Shown here: one piece after another, positions 32,159 through 44,067 of the stretch
Layout: each line of letters starts with the position of its first letter
How positions within the stretch are numbered: position 1 is the first letter of the stretch
Assembly: GCA_037962975.1 (NCBI GenBank)
Contig: CM075674.1
Span: 90,784,501 to 90,848,500, forward strand
Source: Clitoria ternatea
Taxonomy: Eukaryota; Streptophyta; Magnoliopsida; Fabales; Fabaceae
Direction of reading: 5' to 3'
Length of the DNA stretch: 64,000 nt
The notes under the pieces: model-generated
Told to the model about the DNA's origin: nothing
Databases searched by the model: none
The model's input: the letters and a program-made list of their open reading frames with translations, nothing else
Position numbers and translations under genes: made by a program

Positions 32159-33357
32159 CTGATCAATAAAAGGAGGGGAAAATGATCTTTTTTCGTGGCG
32201 CTATTTAACTTCCTATAGTCAATGTACATGCGCCAACCAAAGACAATCCTAGTAGGAATCAAGTTATGTTTATCATTTTCAATCACAGTTATTCCCCTTT
32301 TTTTAGGCACCACATGGACAGGACTTACCCATTTACTACTATCAACAGGATATATGACTCCAGCATCAAGCAATTTCAGAATTTCCTTTTTAACCACTTC
32401 TTGCATTTTAGGATTTAATCTCCTAAGTGGTTCTACTGTAGGCCTACTTTCATCTTCTACAATAATCCTGTGCACACAAAGAGAAGGGCTAATCCCTTTG
32501 ATATCATCCATTGTATAACCTATTACCTTTATATACAGCCTAAGTTGTTTCAAAAGTTTTTCAGTTTCACATGGATTCAATTCAGCATTGATAATCACAG
32601 GATATGTTGAATTAGGACCAAGAAATTCACACCTTAATGAAGCTGGTAAAGGTTTTAATTCCACATTGGGGCTTACCACTTTGTCACACATGACCTCAGT
32701 ATCATGTGGGGCCTCAGAGCAATCAGATGTTTCTGTCGGCTCAATCATGAAAACAATTTCAAGTGGGTCATTAGGAAGGGTTGCTTCCTTTACCACTTGT
32801 TCAACAAACATGTGGTAAGGTTTTTCTAAAACATTTTTCAAGTTAAAATCAAGCTTTTGGTCTCCAACAGTTAGAGACAACTTACCATTCTTGACATCGA
32901 TCACAGCACCTGTAGTTGCTAAAAATGGTCTACCTAAAATAATAGGAATCAAAGAATCTTCGTCCATTTCAAGCACAACAAAGTCAGCATGTATAAAAAA
33001 TTTTCCTATCTTAATAGGAACATCCTCTAAAATTCCTACAGGATATTTTACAGATCTATCAGCCAATTGCAAAGACATCCTAGTAGGTTTTAAATCACCC
33101 AATCCTAATTTTTTAGCAATAGATAATGGCATTAAACTCACACTCGCTCCTAAATCACACAATGCTTTATCTATATTCATGTCACAAATCATGCAAGGAA
33201 TAGTGAAACTACCTAGATCTTGGAGCTTAGGTGGAAGTTTCTTTTGAATTAGAGCACTGCACTCTTCAGTAAGTGCAACTATACCATCTTCCTCCAGTCT
33301 TCTTTTGTTGGACAAAATATCCTTCAGGAACTTCGCATATGTAGGCATTTGCTGCAA
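32140..33357 (-). CDS. Athila protease and N-terminal RT
   Basis: Aspartic protease with the active-site triplet DLG at 68-70 (CDLGASVSLMP), an atypical form common in Athila, plus the conserved IILGRPFLATT. A linker follows, then the RT start (LLDAGVIYP, SKWVSPVHVVPKK, YRKLNSATKKDHFP). The frame is lost near 32170. The coding sequence extends upstream in frame past a stop near 33418 into gag, so the M start is arbitrary. Protease matures Gag-Pol in virus-like particles. Confidence 0.92.
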   Translation of the reverse strand: MQQMPTYAKFLKDILSNKRRLEEDGIVALTEECSALIQKKLPPKLQDLGSFTIPCMICDMNIDKALCDLGASVSLMPLSIAKKLGLGDLKPTRMSLQLADRSVKYPVGILEDVPIKIGKFFIHADFVVLEMDEDSLIPIILGRPFLATTGAVIDVKNGKLSLTVGDQKLDFNLKNVLEKPYHMFVEQVVKEATLPNDPLEIVFMIEPTETSDCSEAPHDTEVMCDKVVSPNVELKPLPASLRCEFLGPNSTYPVIINAELNPCETEKLLKQLRLYIKVIGYTMDDIKGISPSLCVHRIIVEDESRPTVEPLRRLNPKMQEVVKKEILKLLDAGVIYPVDSSKWVSPVHVVPKKRGITVIENDKHNLIPTRIVFGWRMYIDYRKLNSATKKDHFPLLLLIRCLKDL

Positions 33358-33429
33358 AGCATCTGTGAAGGGAATATTAATATATAATTTCTTTAAAACA
33401 TCAAGGAACTTACCAAATTATTTGTCCAA

Positions 33430-34984
33430 CTTTGCTTTGGCTAAGCGCTAAGGAAATGGAATGGGAGGTTGATATGGCTTAACCTCCTCCTTCTTTTCTT
33501 GTGGTTTCTCTTCTTCAATTACTGGATGAGATGAAGATTCATCTACTTTCTTTTCCTTCTTTGCAGTCTTGTCAACTGGCCCATCATATTGAGTACCACT
33601 CCTAAGAGTGACAGCCATGGTTTGGTTAGATGGTCTAGCCTCTGGTTTTCCAGGAAATGTTCCTGTGCTCTTTGAGAGTAGGAGGCTTGTTGGGCAATTT
33701 AATTCTCCAGTATTTTGTTATGGGTGGCAAGAGAGTCCACTTTTGAAGCCAAGTTTTTTTTTGCATCAGAGAATTCATCATTTTGTTTAAGTTGAGTAGC
33801 TATAAATGTCTCCATCAAGGATTCTAGCTTTGATTTTTGTGGAATATAGGTTCCTTGTTGAGGTTTGTAGTTACTTTGATTACCTTGGAATTGAGGTGGC
33901 CTATTTTGGAAGCCAGGTGGACCTTGTGGAGGTCTGTAGTTACCTTGATAATTTCCACCATAGTTTCCAATAGCATCCACCTGATGCATTTCTTGTTCTT
34001 GATTAGGGGTCATTGCTAAATGGCAGTTTGTAGCTCCATGTCCTGAAACACCACAAACTTCACAAACAATGTTAGTAGCACCTGTTGACCCTATTTTATC
34101 AAGTTTTAATGTTAATGCTTCAACTTTGGCAGAAAGTAAGGAAAGAGCATCAACAGAGTACTTACTGGTGTTTTAGCAGGTAATCCTCTCTTAGAGTTCC
34201 ACTAGTGAGTGTTTTGAGCTATTTCCTCAATCAGGTTCTCAGCTTCATCAACATTTTTACTCATGAAGGCTCCTCCAGCTGCAGCATCTAAAGAGATCTT
34301 TTGTGTGGAAGTTAATCCATTATAGAAAATATGGATTGTCAACCATCTTTCTATCCCATGGTGAGGACATTCTCTTAGCATCTCCCTGTATCTCTCCCAG
34401 GCTTCATATAAGGATTCATCATCTTTTTGTGAAAAATTTATGATTTGTTTTCTCAACACATCAGTCTTGTTCCTTGGGTACCATTTATTGATAAAAGCAC
34501 TGGACAATTGTTACCAAGTCGTGATGGATCCTTCAGGAAGAGAGTATAACCACGCCCTCGCTTTATCTCTTAAGAAGAAAGGGAAAAGTCTCAAGCGAAT
34601 GGCATCATTGGTGGCTCCGTTCATCTTTAGGGTGTCACAGTATTCAAGAAAGATTTGAAGGTGGAGATTTGGATCTTCAGAGGGTAATCCTCCGAATTGG
34701 TTCTGTTGAACCATAGAGAGTAGTGAAGGCTTCAATTCAAAATTGTTAGCCTCCACTATGGGTCTAAGGATGCTAGATCCTCTTCTATTTGTACTTGGAG
34801 CGACAAAATCTCTTAAGGGTCTATGTTGGTCTGCCATTTGTTTTTCTTTTTGTTGCTTTTGTTGTTTTTGTTGTTTTCTTAAAGCTCTAAGGGTACGTTC
34901 TATCTCAGGGTCAAATCCTAAGTTTAGATCGACACTATGGCTTCGTCGCATAAATAGAAAATAAATGACAAATAAAATAAACAA
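33430..34984 (-). pseudogene. Athila gag, interrupted by stops
   Basis: Three in-order pieces. 34984-34511: N-terminus with Q/K-rich repeats and the Athila capsid phrases NNFELKPSLLSMVQ, FGGLPSEDPN and IRLRLFPFFLRDKARAWL. 34507-34202: second half of the capsid region. 34013-33699: Asn/Gln/Pro-rich C-terminus. A CCHC zinc knuckle (CEVCGVSGHGATNC) lies at about 34025-34066 between the last two. Each gap is an in-frame stop, for example at 34508-34510. Gag would form the virus-like particle; this copy cannot. Confidence 0.9.
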
Positions 34985-35136
34985 TTACAAAAATAAAACA
35001 ACAACAGATACACAGAATATAGAACAAAATACAAAATTACAAAGAAAATAAAAATAAAAATAAAAATAACAATAAAAATATTAACAAGTATGATCTAATC
35101 GAATTTCAATATTGCCGATATTCGAGGGACAACAGT

Positions 35137-35153
35137 CCCCGGTAACGGCACCA
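35137..35153 (-). promoter_or_regulatory. Athila primer-binding site (tRNA-Asp-like)
   Basis: Minus strand TGGTGCCGTTACCGGGG differs at two positions from the sequence complementary to plant tRNA-Asp (TGGCGCCGTTGCCGGGG) used by Athila elements. It lies six bases from the 5' LTR end. Confidence 0.88.
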
Positions 35154-36322
35154 AAAACTTGACAGGGCCCGCAAGCGCACGGGTTATGTCGCGTAATATA
35201 AAAGATTATCGTTCTCCACAGGGACTGTGTTCAAAGTACCAGCATATTAAAATTTAATTATCCACACAATTGGTTTTTAAGGTTTTTGTAAAATAAAGCA
35301 CAAAATTAAGTTGCACAGAATATGAATAAATAAAAAAATAAAATTTACTTGACACTTAAAAATCAGAGTTGAGAGTATCTTGGGATTTCAGGGGATCAAG
35401 ACTCTATTTTATGTTAATGAATTTTAACTTTTCATAAATAAGAATCAAATTAAGTTTTCCAAGGCGGATTTTCCTTAAGCTAATTAATATGTTCCTCTCG
35501 GAATCCTATTAATGTACCTAACCTATGGAAAGCGCTGCTTAATCCTTAGAAAAGGCCCATTATCGTTTTGCGAAAATCCTTTTTTAAAAATCCCCAAAAG
35601 ATTTTGATTACTTTCATGATTTTACCGAGGTCACAAAAAGTATTTTAAAAACTTAGGCTTAGTTCAAAAAACTTTCTAGTAACAATAAATCTCTCGATTC
35701 TATTAATTACTTAAATTTACTAATATACCCACAAGTATACAGTTTTATCACTTAGGTTCTTGTTAGGAATTACTAAGAGCATTGAGCATTTTTTAAACTA
35801 AATGGAAAACAGAAATTTATTTAATTCCAAGTCAAAATAACATTAATATAAAATATTATCACACCCCTTTCATCCCAAGATAATTAATTTAGCTACTCAT
35901 GAAATAATTCAAATTCATATATATAATGGAAAAATAAAACATACAAGACATGGTAAAAATAAAGACTTACGGGTTTCTCCAAAAGCTCAGAATAATTTAC
36001 CACTGTATTTCCTTGTTGCAATATTCCTCCATCAATTACAAATTTAAATACTCACTTTTACAATTCACAACTCTTAAAATAAAATAAAGAAAAAGAAAAT
36101 AAAAAGAGAAAGAAAACGAAAAAGAAAGAAAAAGGAACGAAGAAGAAAAATGAAGAAGAAAGAAAGAAAGAAAAGAAGAACGGAAGAAAGAAAAGAAAAG
36201 AAAGGAATTAAGGAAAATGAAAGAGAATTGATTCTGAATGAGAAGGAATTAAAGTAAAAAAAATTGAAAGAGAAATAATGCTGTCAGTGTTTCAGTGATG
36301 CTTTGTATCTTGGATTCCTTCT

Positions 36323-36331
36323 CCTTTTATA
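36323..36331 (-). promoter_or_regulatory. Athila LTR TATA box
   Basis: TATAAAAGG on the minus strand, also present in the left LTR (18159-18167). A pyrimidine-rich presumed leader follows on the element strand, and the motif arrays lie upstream of it. Confidence 0.65.
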
Positions 36332-36919
36332 GGCGAAGGAAGGGAGGAAGCCAGCTAAAAACGCGTTGCAACTTGCAAGTGGGAGAAAACTTTTGGTGCA
36401 TGTGACTTCCAGCTGTGCCAACTTGTTTCCAATTTGCGTATTTTAATATTTCCAATAATTCGGTGCTGTTTTAGTGATGATTTAGTGATGATTGGTGCAG
36501 GTGATTGGTGATGATTGGTGCAGGTGGAGAAATTCCAAGTGGAAAAGGTGCTGTTTTTCCACAAAACCGAATGAAAGCTTGCTGTTTGGTATTGGTTGCT
36601 GGGCGTTATGGGGTTGGTATTGGACGGTGTTGTGGCTTGCTGGACGGTGTGAGGAGAGTGTGTTGCTGAGGAGTTTAGAGTTATGGAGAGTTTGGTAGGT
36701 TTTAAAAGGAGAGAAGACGGTGTTGGTTTGGGACGGTGTGGAGTTGGACGGTTTGTTGGATGGAGAATTGGACGGTGTGGAGGAGAGTTGGTCGGTTGTT
36801 GCATGTGGCTGGTGTTGTTGTTTGAGGGGACGGTGTAGAGTTGCTGAGGAGTTGGAGTTGATTATGGCCGGTGTTCAATTGATCCGGTGTTGGAGCCTGT
36901 AAAGAGAGCTGGACAAGCA

Positions 36920-37940
36920 AAGTGAATCACTCAGAACTGACTTGAAGAGTGACTCGAAACCGATTGAAAGGTGATTCACTCGGCACTGATCGAGGAGTTC
37001 ATTCAGAACTGATTGAAGAGTGATCTACTCGGAATTGATTCATGACTCACTCAGGATCGGCATTTATTCAATCGGCACCCAAACTGTTTTACTCGGCTGT
37101 CTCTGAATTTAAATCACTCGGAGAACCTTTGCTCGGACTTGCTTTGAAATAATTCAGTCGACCTTCATTCCTTGAAATGATACACTCGAAAGTGCCTTCT
37201 TGCTTTTCACTCGGAATGGCCTTCAGTCGTCAATCAACCCAGTCGGTTGTCTTCACTCGGGAATCGGATATACCTTTCACTTAGAAATTTGAACTTAAAA
37301 GACTCTGGAATCTGGCTGATAGGAGTTCTTCCCATGTTCGAGCCTTGCTTTACTCAGAAATATAGGTTTCTGTCCCAACTCACTCGGATGTCTTCCTTGG
37401 AGACTTCTTACTCGGGCTTAGTGTGAAACTTGAGAGTCTGCCTGAGTGTGATTCATTTCCGGTCGGATTTTTCCTTGCTTAATAAGACACTACTCGGAAA
37501 TGCCTTGTTCCGCTTGAGAATGCCATCTTCTCTGAATGAAACCACTCGGAAACCTCCTTATTCAACAGTTTATTCATTCTGTGGCTTTTTCTGCTCGGAC
37601 AATGGTCTACTCGAAGACAGTTTTTGCCCAGAAAAACACTTGTTTCCCAATCGGACCTTCTTCAGTCAGTATTCTTTCACTCGGAATTGCTTTGGGCGGT
37701 ATTTATTGGAGGTCAGTCCCCTTTTTTCACTTGGAATGGTTACAGTCAGGGAGCTTTCACTCGGTTTTACCTCCAACCGAGGCTGATTCCTCTTCAGCAT
37801 TGATCCTCCAACAGGGTCAGCCTTTTAGCACTCGGAATGTCTTTGACAGGGAACTTTCCTCTCGGATTCATCTCCAACAGTGCAGTATTCCACTGGGTAA
37901 TGCTCCATTCTGAGTCCTTCCACTCAGATTTTGGTCATTT
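36920..37940 (-). repeat. ACTCGG motif array in Athila U3 (right LTR)
   Basis: Same dispersed array as in the left LTR. Examples are CACTCGGAAACCTCC, TTTCACTCGGAATTGC and TTTCACTCGGTTTTACC. Many sites differ between the two LTRs only by CGG/CAG or CGA changes, the transitions expected of methylated CG decay. Confidence 0.87.
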
Positions 37941-38183
37941 TAAGTCAGATTTCAGTGTAAAAAGGGAATTCTTTCCATTTGGGCTTGTCCTTCTTGATTT
38001 TTTTTTATCATTTTATGGTCTTTTTTCTCTTGTTATTGACCCTAATTTCTGCAAAATAACATACCCAAGTAGAATAGAGTGGAAAGAAAGCAAAAATCAT
38101 AATAAATAAAGGAAATACAGTGCATAATGATTAAAATCCTAAGCAAACTAGATCTAATTTATTGTGTTATAAAGCACTTATCA

Positions 38184-38634
38184 TTCAACGGTACGCAAAA
38201 TTTTAAAATGGCTCCTCTACCACTATCTGGTCGCCAGACATATGAAAAGGTGAAAGACGTCAACATGGTGTTTGGCAAGTGTGAAAGACAATCCACCGCA
38301 CAAAACCACTGGAAGAAAAAGTCAATATTTTTTGTCCTACCATATTGGAGGGAGCTTGATGTAAGGCACTACAGTGATGTAATGCATGTGGAGAAAAATG
38401 TGTGTGACAGTTTTGTTGAAACACTCTTAAACATACCTGGGAAGACTAAGGATGGCCTAAATTCACGTATGAACTTGGAGTTGATGGGTATACATCAAGA
38501 TTTTCATCCACAATCAAAGGGCAAAAGAACATATTTGCCCCCAGCATGTCATACGTTGTCCAGAAAAGAAAAGCAAAGTTTGTGTAAATCGTTACGTAGT
38601 GTGAAAGTTTCGTCTGGTTATGGCTCACGAATAG
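38184..38634 (+). pseudogene. CACTA TNP2 transposase, continuation after Athila insertion
   Basis: It resumes with the duplicated TTCAA and encodes the next part of TNP2 in one frame: APLPLSGRQTYEKVK, HWKKKSIFFVLPYWREL, HYSDVMHVEKNVCDS and LNIPGKTKDGLNSR, ending in CKSLRSVKVSSGYGS. After 38634 a GTAAGT-like donor (AATAGTAAGTATC) follows, and the usual C-terminal TNP2 region does not continue. The rest of the transposase is therefore lost or was spliced out. Confidence 0.92.
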
Positions 38635-38707
38635 TAAGTATCTTCCACATAAATTTTTAGATTTTTGGTTTACACAAAACCTTGAACACTAACTTGTTTG
38701 GTTTCAG

Positions 38708-40142
38708 GATTCCTTGGTTGAGCAATCAACCCAAGGTTCTTTCATAGCCTATGGTAGGCAGGACATCTTGACCACTACCATCGGAAGGCCAGAGCACCCA
38801 AGAAGGGAACGTGATGTTGGTCGAGGTCACGGTAAGTTGGAAATAACACTATCCTTTAATTTTATTTTCTATTAATCAATTATAGTTTAATCATTCATAT
38901 TTCACAGGCCTCCGGAGCCATTATGGTGCTCTCAACCATACGTCCTCCGTTGAATAGTTGGTAGAACAGAAAGTTGAGTTGAGGGTAGTTGTTGTGAAGG
39001 CTGAGTATTAGCAGGAGATTACAAAGCTGCAGCAAGAGATGGCCTGATTCAAGAAGGAGATGAAGGCCTCACTCAGCCATCACCAGGAGCTACTGCACCA
39101 GCTGCCGACCCACAGGTTGGATTCCTTATAGTATTTAACTTGAAGTTGTTTGTAATTTGTTTCTTTCATTGTTGGATAACTTCTGCTTGATGTGTAAATA
39201 TGTAGGTACGGAGGGTTAGCACTAAGGGATCATGCACTGCACCTGACCCTGACGATGATGGGGTCGAGGTTGCGGATACCCATCAATGTGACCTGTACAT
39301 TGATGGGTTAGAGGAGCCAGTTGCCACTGGCATGGTCTATAACTTAGGCCCTATGGTTCACCATTAGTCACTACCTGATGGTATGTCCAGGGTCTCTATC
39401 GTGCTCGTCCTCGAGGAGGATGTTGCTGTACCAGTGGCAACTCCAGAGGTGAAGACCGTTGGTCAGGCGGTTGGACATTTTCTTATGTGGCCCAACAGTC
39501 TCCTGTCGGTTGCTCCTACACATGTATAAACCTGAAACACTAACTGATTTTGTTATATTGTCAATTATGGTACAAATTGTAATGGTTTTAATTGTTCAAC
39601 ATGAAACAGGACAAGCATTGAAGAAGCCAGACCCCGTCGACAGTCTGATCCAGATGCTATGGCAAGTCGGGGCTGAGCTAGGAGAGAACGCTCTTTAGGT
39701 CCCATGGCAGCCACTAGTGCTCGGCCGTCCAAGTTCACTACCGGTTTACATTACATGGAGTGACTTGTGTAAGATTATGATAGGGTCGACGATGCTGAAC
39801 ATATCCATCATTCAGCTGTGGGAGCTGTAAGTATATCATTTTATGTCCAATTATTTCATTATACAAGTTATTTGTCGCTAACCATGTCTAAACTTGTTTA
39901 GGTTTCTGCATAAAATCTGAATGGATTTGGGTTTCGATGGAACTTATGGTTTTTTAGAGCCCTCTTTCATACAGAGGAAAGGAAACAGCAAGGAGGACAC
40001 CCAAGCATACATCTAGAATTTGATGTATGAGTCTAGGAAGGGTGTATACCTGGCCCCGTATCATAAAGGGTAAGATTCTATTCCATAATTATTGTCCATT
40101 AATTTTTGCATTTTGAAGTCTCACTTATCACTGGTAACTGTA
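38708..40142 (+). pseudogene. CACTA second gene, central exons (TNPA-like, broken)
   Basis: Exon-like blocks with good splice signals: 38708-38831 (encodes GRQDILTTTIGRPEHP, a phrase I associate with the second gene of plant CACTA elements), 38908-39115, and 39206 to about 39520 (CDLYIDGLEEPVATGMVYNLG, then VGQAVGHFLMWP), followed by weaker blocks to 40076. In-frame stops (for example in 38908-39115 and near 39366) show that it is a pseudogene. In complete elements this protein is thought to assist transposition by binding the subterminal repeats. Confidence 0.65.
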
Positions 40143-40143
40143 G

Positions 40144-40785
40144 CGCTCATTGGACGCTCTTGGTGATCTGTCTCCGGGATTCAATGGCTTTATACTTTGA
40201 TTCTGTGCACGGGACTGTTCCACAAGACCTCAGGACCATAGTAGACGCGTAAGTTAATCCCTAAAAAATAAGTACAAATTCGATTACACCATTTTTGGTC
40301 TTATACGATTCTAACTTATCTTGTGTTTTATTTTGACGTAAGGCGGTCGTTGGATACAGTCGACTGTATGGAAGTAAGTCCACTAGAAGAAAACTTGTGT
40401 GGATGCACCTAAAAGTAAGTCAATCGAATTCATTCAAATCTTTATTATATTTTGAAAATTTGAATTCACTTATTCTATATTTTATGTCCATTGTAGTCTT
40501 ATAGGCAGGATGGTAGCTATGAGTGTGGCTATTACGTCATGCACACCATGCTGACCATCGTCCAAGAACATTTAGTAAATGGATGGATAGATGTAAGTCT
40601 CATTACTTGCACTAGTTTTCTACCAATTTCATCAAATTCATATAATAAATATAGCTTTTGTTCTAATTCTTTTGTGTATTGTTTGCAGTACTTTCAGGAC
40701 CGGTCATACTTCCCCAAGACATATGTAAATAATGTTAGAAAGCAATGGGCCGCATACTTCATTGAAGTGAGGAAAGGACTTACAT
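40144..40785 (+). pseudogene. Ulp1-like cysteine protease domain of the CACTA second gene
   Basis: Four exon-like blocks (about 40144-40250, 40343-40413, 40498-40592, 40689-40785) separated by short AT-rich introns with GTAAGT donors. The Ulp1/SENP triad is visible in order: His in AHWTLLVI (codon 40148-40150), Asp in LYFDSVHG (40199-40201, same frame) and Cys in YECGYYVMH (40524-40526). The last block ends with KQWAAYFIEVRKGLT and a TAG. Ulp1 proteases remove SUMO; related domains are known in plant DNA transposons. The triad looks unmutated although the upstream exons are broken. Confidence 0.78.
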
Positions 40786-41009
40786 AGATATAGGATTTTT
40801 ATTCTCTTATATATGTATCCAGTGTAGGATTTAGGGTTTAGATTTTATTAGGTTATATTCATCTCAATTGTATATAGTTTTATTTTCTAGGTTGTTATGA
40901 ATTGATACCAAATTAATGTTATATATATACATACCATTCTGGGATATACTGTATATTGTGCTGGTTGTCTAATTGCAGGTTTGGGAAACAATAAAACAGA
41001 GCCCATATT

Positions 41010-41338
41010 AAAAAATCAATATTTAATCACGGTTATTACCATAGCCGTGATTATAGACACTCTTTATTCACGGTTACTACCATAACCGTGATTGTAAATA
41101 GTCTTTAAATACACGTTTTATGACCACTTGTAATCACGGTTATAGTTGGCAACCATGATTAAATAGGTTCTTATTTAATCACGATTACAAACAACCGTGA
41201 TTAAATAAGATTTACAACCACGGTTGTCAACCGTGATTAAAGTACCTCATCTACTATCATGGCTGCAACAACCATGGTTCATTAACCGTGATTAAAGGCC
41301 AATTTTAACCGTTATTATATCTACTTTTTCCACTAGTG
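41010..41338. repeat. Right subterminal repeats and TIR of the CACTA element
   Basis: Multiple TTTAATCACGGTT / AACCGTGATTAAA motifs in both orientations, ending in TTTTTCCACTAGTG. TSD TAG follows at 41339-41341. Confidence 0.9.
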
Positions 41339-41341
41339 TAG

Positions 41342-44067
41342 CCACAATAATAGGTATTTCACAGGCATACATATCATGAACTCTTGGTCTCACAATCTAG
41401 CAACCAACAGAGTTAATAGTCACACACAAAGCATACACAGTCAAGTCCCTCAAGGACTACCACAAGCATCACACAATCACATTGCAATTATACATCATAA
41501 TCCTTTTAGACATCATCCACAACAACATTCATATATGTACATATCACACATTTACACTCAAGCCACAGACCAAGCATCTCAATATCACATATAACATAGT
41601 TATGTTCACACAAACATTTTATACCACCCAATCATACATCAAGTTCCCGAGACAAGAGAACGATCACATAAAACACTTTATTACCTAATATTTCTAAAAA
41701 TTCAATTCTTTTCCTTTTCTTACTAAAGATTTAGAATTTATTATGTCCCAATTCCTTAATAAAAATATCCACATATTCTTTATTGTTTACTTACCCAGAC
41801 TCGTATTTAGATTGAACTAGCCACATGAGACTCCTACTACTTAACATCTATAAGTAATTGAGTTTCTCCTTAAATAAATTTCAGCCGCCCTTATTTATCT
41901 TTTTCACCTGTTTACTTAACATTACCAAAGTATACTTTATTATTTGAAAAGTCACGATTTATAAATTTTTGAATAAAAATAATTTATTTTAAATCTTGAC
42001 TTATTCAGATCATCCTTCTATTTCCAAAATCAAGTCCTTTAAATTTTCCTAAACCTAAAAATCATTGATTTACACAACAAACATATACTCGAGGTTTACG
42101 GTACGAACGGGTAACCACAAAAACCTTTTAGCACAAAACAATTTCATGCATCACATTTTCATATATCAAGGGAAGAATTCATTTAAACACTCAACGCATG
42201 AAAATTTACTAAAACTTATTTCTTTACTCAAATATTAGAATTATCTTTTATCTCTAAGACTTACAAATTAATTATTATTAACCACCACTTTCAAAGTCAG
42301 GCATTCTTGTTTACATCCTTGATATAGACACTCCTAATCTTTCAATATAAATCAATTTAAACCCTTAAAATTAGGATACTAGTAAGTAACAACCCAAAAA
42401 TGCCTTAACACTTAAATTATCATGTAAATGCTTATTCCTTACCATTCTACATGACAAGGCAACACTATATACTTAAAACACTTCATGCAACTAATTTATT
42501 CACAAAAATTCAGCATTTTATATTATATCAACACGCTAGAATTTACCAAATCTCATGCACACACTTACACATTCAACCTAATATATTCATAATAGAAATG
42601 TCAAGTTTCCATTCTTAAGGACATGATTTTAGCATATAACATAATTGAGGACCAAAAATACTCAAAGATTACCATGCATCCCCTTAGAGTACTCACGGTC
42701 AACCCAAACATACAACCATGGATTTAAAATTTTCACATAGCAAGAAACCATTCACAATATTATTCTAGTTACCCAAAAACACCACAACCAAGCATGCAAG
42801 TGCACAAGGTGTTCACGACCATTATCTAGTCTTACACAACCATTATTTTAAGCATTTAAAGCACCAAAAACATGCATGCACATGTTTAGTGTTCCCACAA
42901 CCAAGTAAAATATTAAGGCTGTCACTTTTAAAACCACCAACTTAATATTCAACATGGTTAAATTATAATTTACAAGAAAACTACCATGCATGGATTTATA
43001 GAGCTCATGGCCAACACCCAAAATCAATATATATCATCAATTGATTTAAATCATCAAGGATTATCATGTATGTATCACAACACTATAGATCATTGTCAAG
43101 CCATCATACATGGAAAATCAAGATATGAAAATCATAAAGCCAATCAAGCAAGCACCAAAACACTCTTGATCATCATCAAAGGCACACGTATAGAGGGAGA
43201 CAAGGTTTAGTGGGATGGATCCCCATTTACCTCACGGTGGTGGCTCTCGGGTTTGAGAATGAAAATGGTAAGGGTGATGATTTCTTGCTTCCTAGCTCCT
43301 CCATAAGCCTATGTGTGCTCCTTGGGTGATGGTGGTGATGCTCCTTGAGCTTGGAATGAAGAAAAGGTCCACCTTGGTAAGGTGGTAGTGGTTTTGGCCA
43401 AGGTAGAAAATAAGGGAAAGGAAGCTTAAGAATTTAAATAGAGATGGAGAGAAGGAAGGATTGAACATGCAAGATGGAGTGAGAGGGTTAGAGAGTGTAA
43501 AAGCGAGCTCGAGAGATCCCTCCATGGTGGAGGATCCTTTCGGCTATAAAAGGAAGGGGTGGTCTCGGGTGGTGGTGAAGGAAACAATAGGAGCAAGTGG
43601 TGGTACCTGGTGGCTGAACAGTGGCCTTGGAAGGGAAAGGAAGCTTTTGGTGGTATGTGTAAGAGAAGAAAGGAAAAAGAGGGCTGGCTGAGAGAGGGAA
43701 AGAGGACAGGTGGAGAAGAAGCAAACACAAGGAAGTGGTGTTGGTTGTGTTATTTATAGAAGAAAGATAGGAAAACTTGTTGGCCAAGGAAGAGTGGCTT
43801 GTGGCCAAGGAAAAGAAGCTTGGTGACCAAGGAGATGACCAGGTGTGGAGACGTAGCGAGGCAGGTGGCAGCTTCATGGGTGGCAAGGTGTCAAGGTATG
43901 GGGCAAGGAGCATGCAAGGTGGCACTAAATTTGTAATAATTTTGCTATAAAAATAAATTTTTTCAGATGAGAATTAGACAAAATGGTTAACATGAAAGTT
44001 GTAGATCTCATTTTTCCTTTTCCATGAGCTAAAGAACATCAAATTCTGACATCGGGAGTGGGAATTG
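41342..44067 (-). repeat. LTR-like non-coding sequence (continues 12618-13015)
   Basis: It joins to 12618-13015 once the CACTA element is removed. There is no credible coding ORF; small ORFs at 43292-43925 lie in leader-like sequence. On the minus strand a TATA-like TCTATAAATA lies at 43751-43760, followed by leader-like sequence, so it reads as the U3-R-U5 of a minus-oriented LTR starting TGTTACAATTCCC near 44074. The overlap with the TGTAACATCCCG terminus at 44068 leaves the exact border open. Confidence 0.5.

Larger units (their letters stand above)
16996..38183 (-). mobile_element. Athila-type Ty3/gypsy retrotransposon with nested copia
   Basis: Minus-strand element bounded by TSD TTCAA, with LTRs of about 3.0 kb. 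Order on the minus strand: 5' LTR (35160-38183), tRNA-Asp-like primer site, gag, protease, RT, RNase H, integrase, about 1.3 kb non-coding, polypurine tract, 3' LTR (16996-28433, split by copia). Without copia it is about 12.75 kb. The Athila call rests on gag and RT wording, the tRNA-Asp primer and the FMDD box. No envelope-like ORF is present. Multiple stops and frameshifts make it non-autonomous, but structural signals are intact and the LTRs are very similar. Confidence 0.93.
35160..38183 (-). repeat. Athila 5' LTR (right, intact, 3024 bp)
   Basis: TGACAGGGCCCGC to AGCACTTATCA. It contains TATAAAAGG (minus) at 36323-36331 and a pyrimidine-rich leader beyond it (plus-strand A/G tract 36090-36260). 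Upstream of the TATA box lie the GACGGTGTG array (about 36600-36870) and the ACTCGG array (about 36920-37940). It is followed by the TSD TTCAA (38184-38188) and resumption of the transposase gene. It carries the empty-site sequence for the copia insertion at about 36418. Confidence 0.95.
13016..41338 (+). mobile_element. CACTA (En/Spm-like) transposon split by nested retrotransposons; TSD TAG
   Basis: The left end TACTAGTGCAAAAAT has its first base changed from C; the right end is TTTTTCCACTAGTG. TAG flanks both sides (13013-13015 and 41339-41341), the 3-bp duplication expected of CACTA elements. Removing the 21.2-kb Athila nest leaves about 7.1 kb. It carries subterminal repeat arrays, a captured receptor-kinase fragment (minus), a TNP2 transposase pseudogene (plus) and a second broken multi-exon gene with a Ulp1-like end. 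It is inactive as it stands, but its ends are well preserved. The miniature elements at 7785 and 50441 share its termini. Confidence 0.93.

Noticed and set aside
43292..43925. Several overlapping ORFs that could be a host gene exon
   Set aside because: Composition is repetitive (Ser/Pro/Leu from CT-rich leader sequence), several frames are open at once, and a TATA-like box and LTR context explain the region better.
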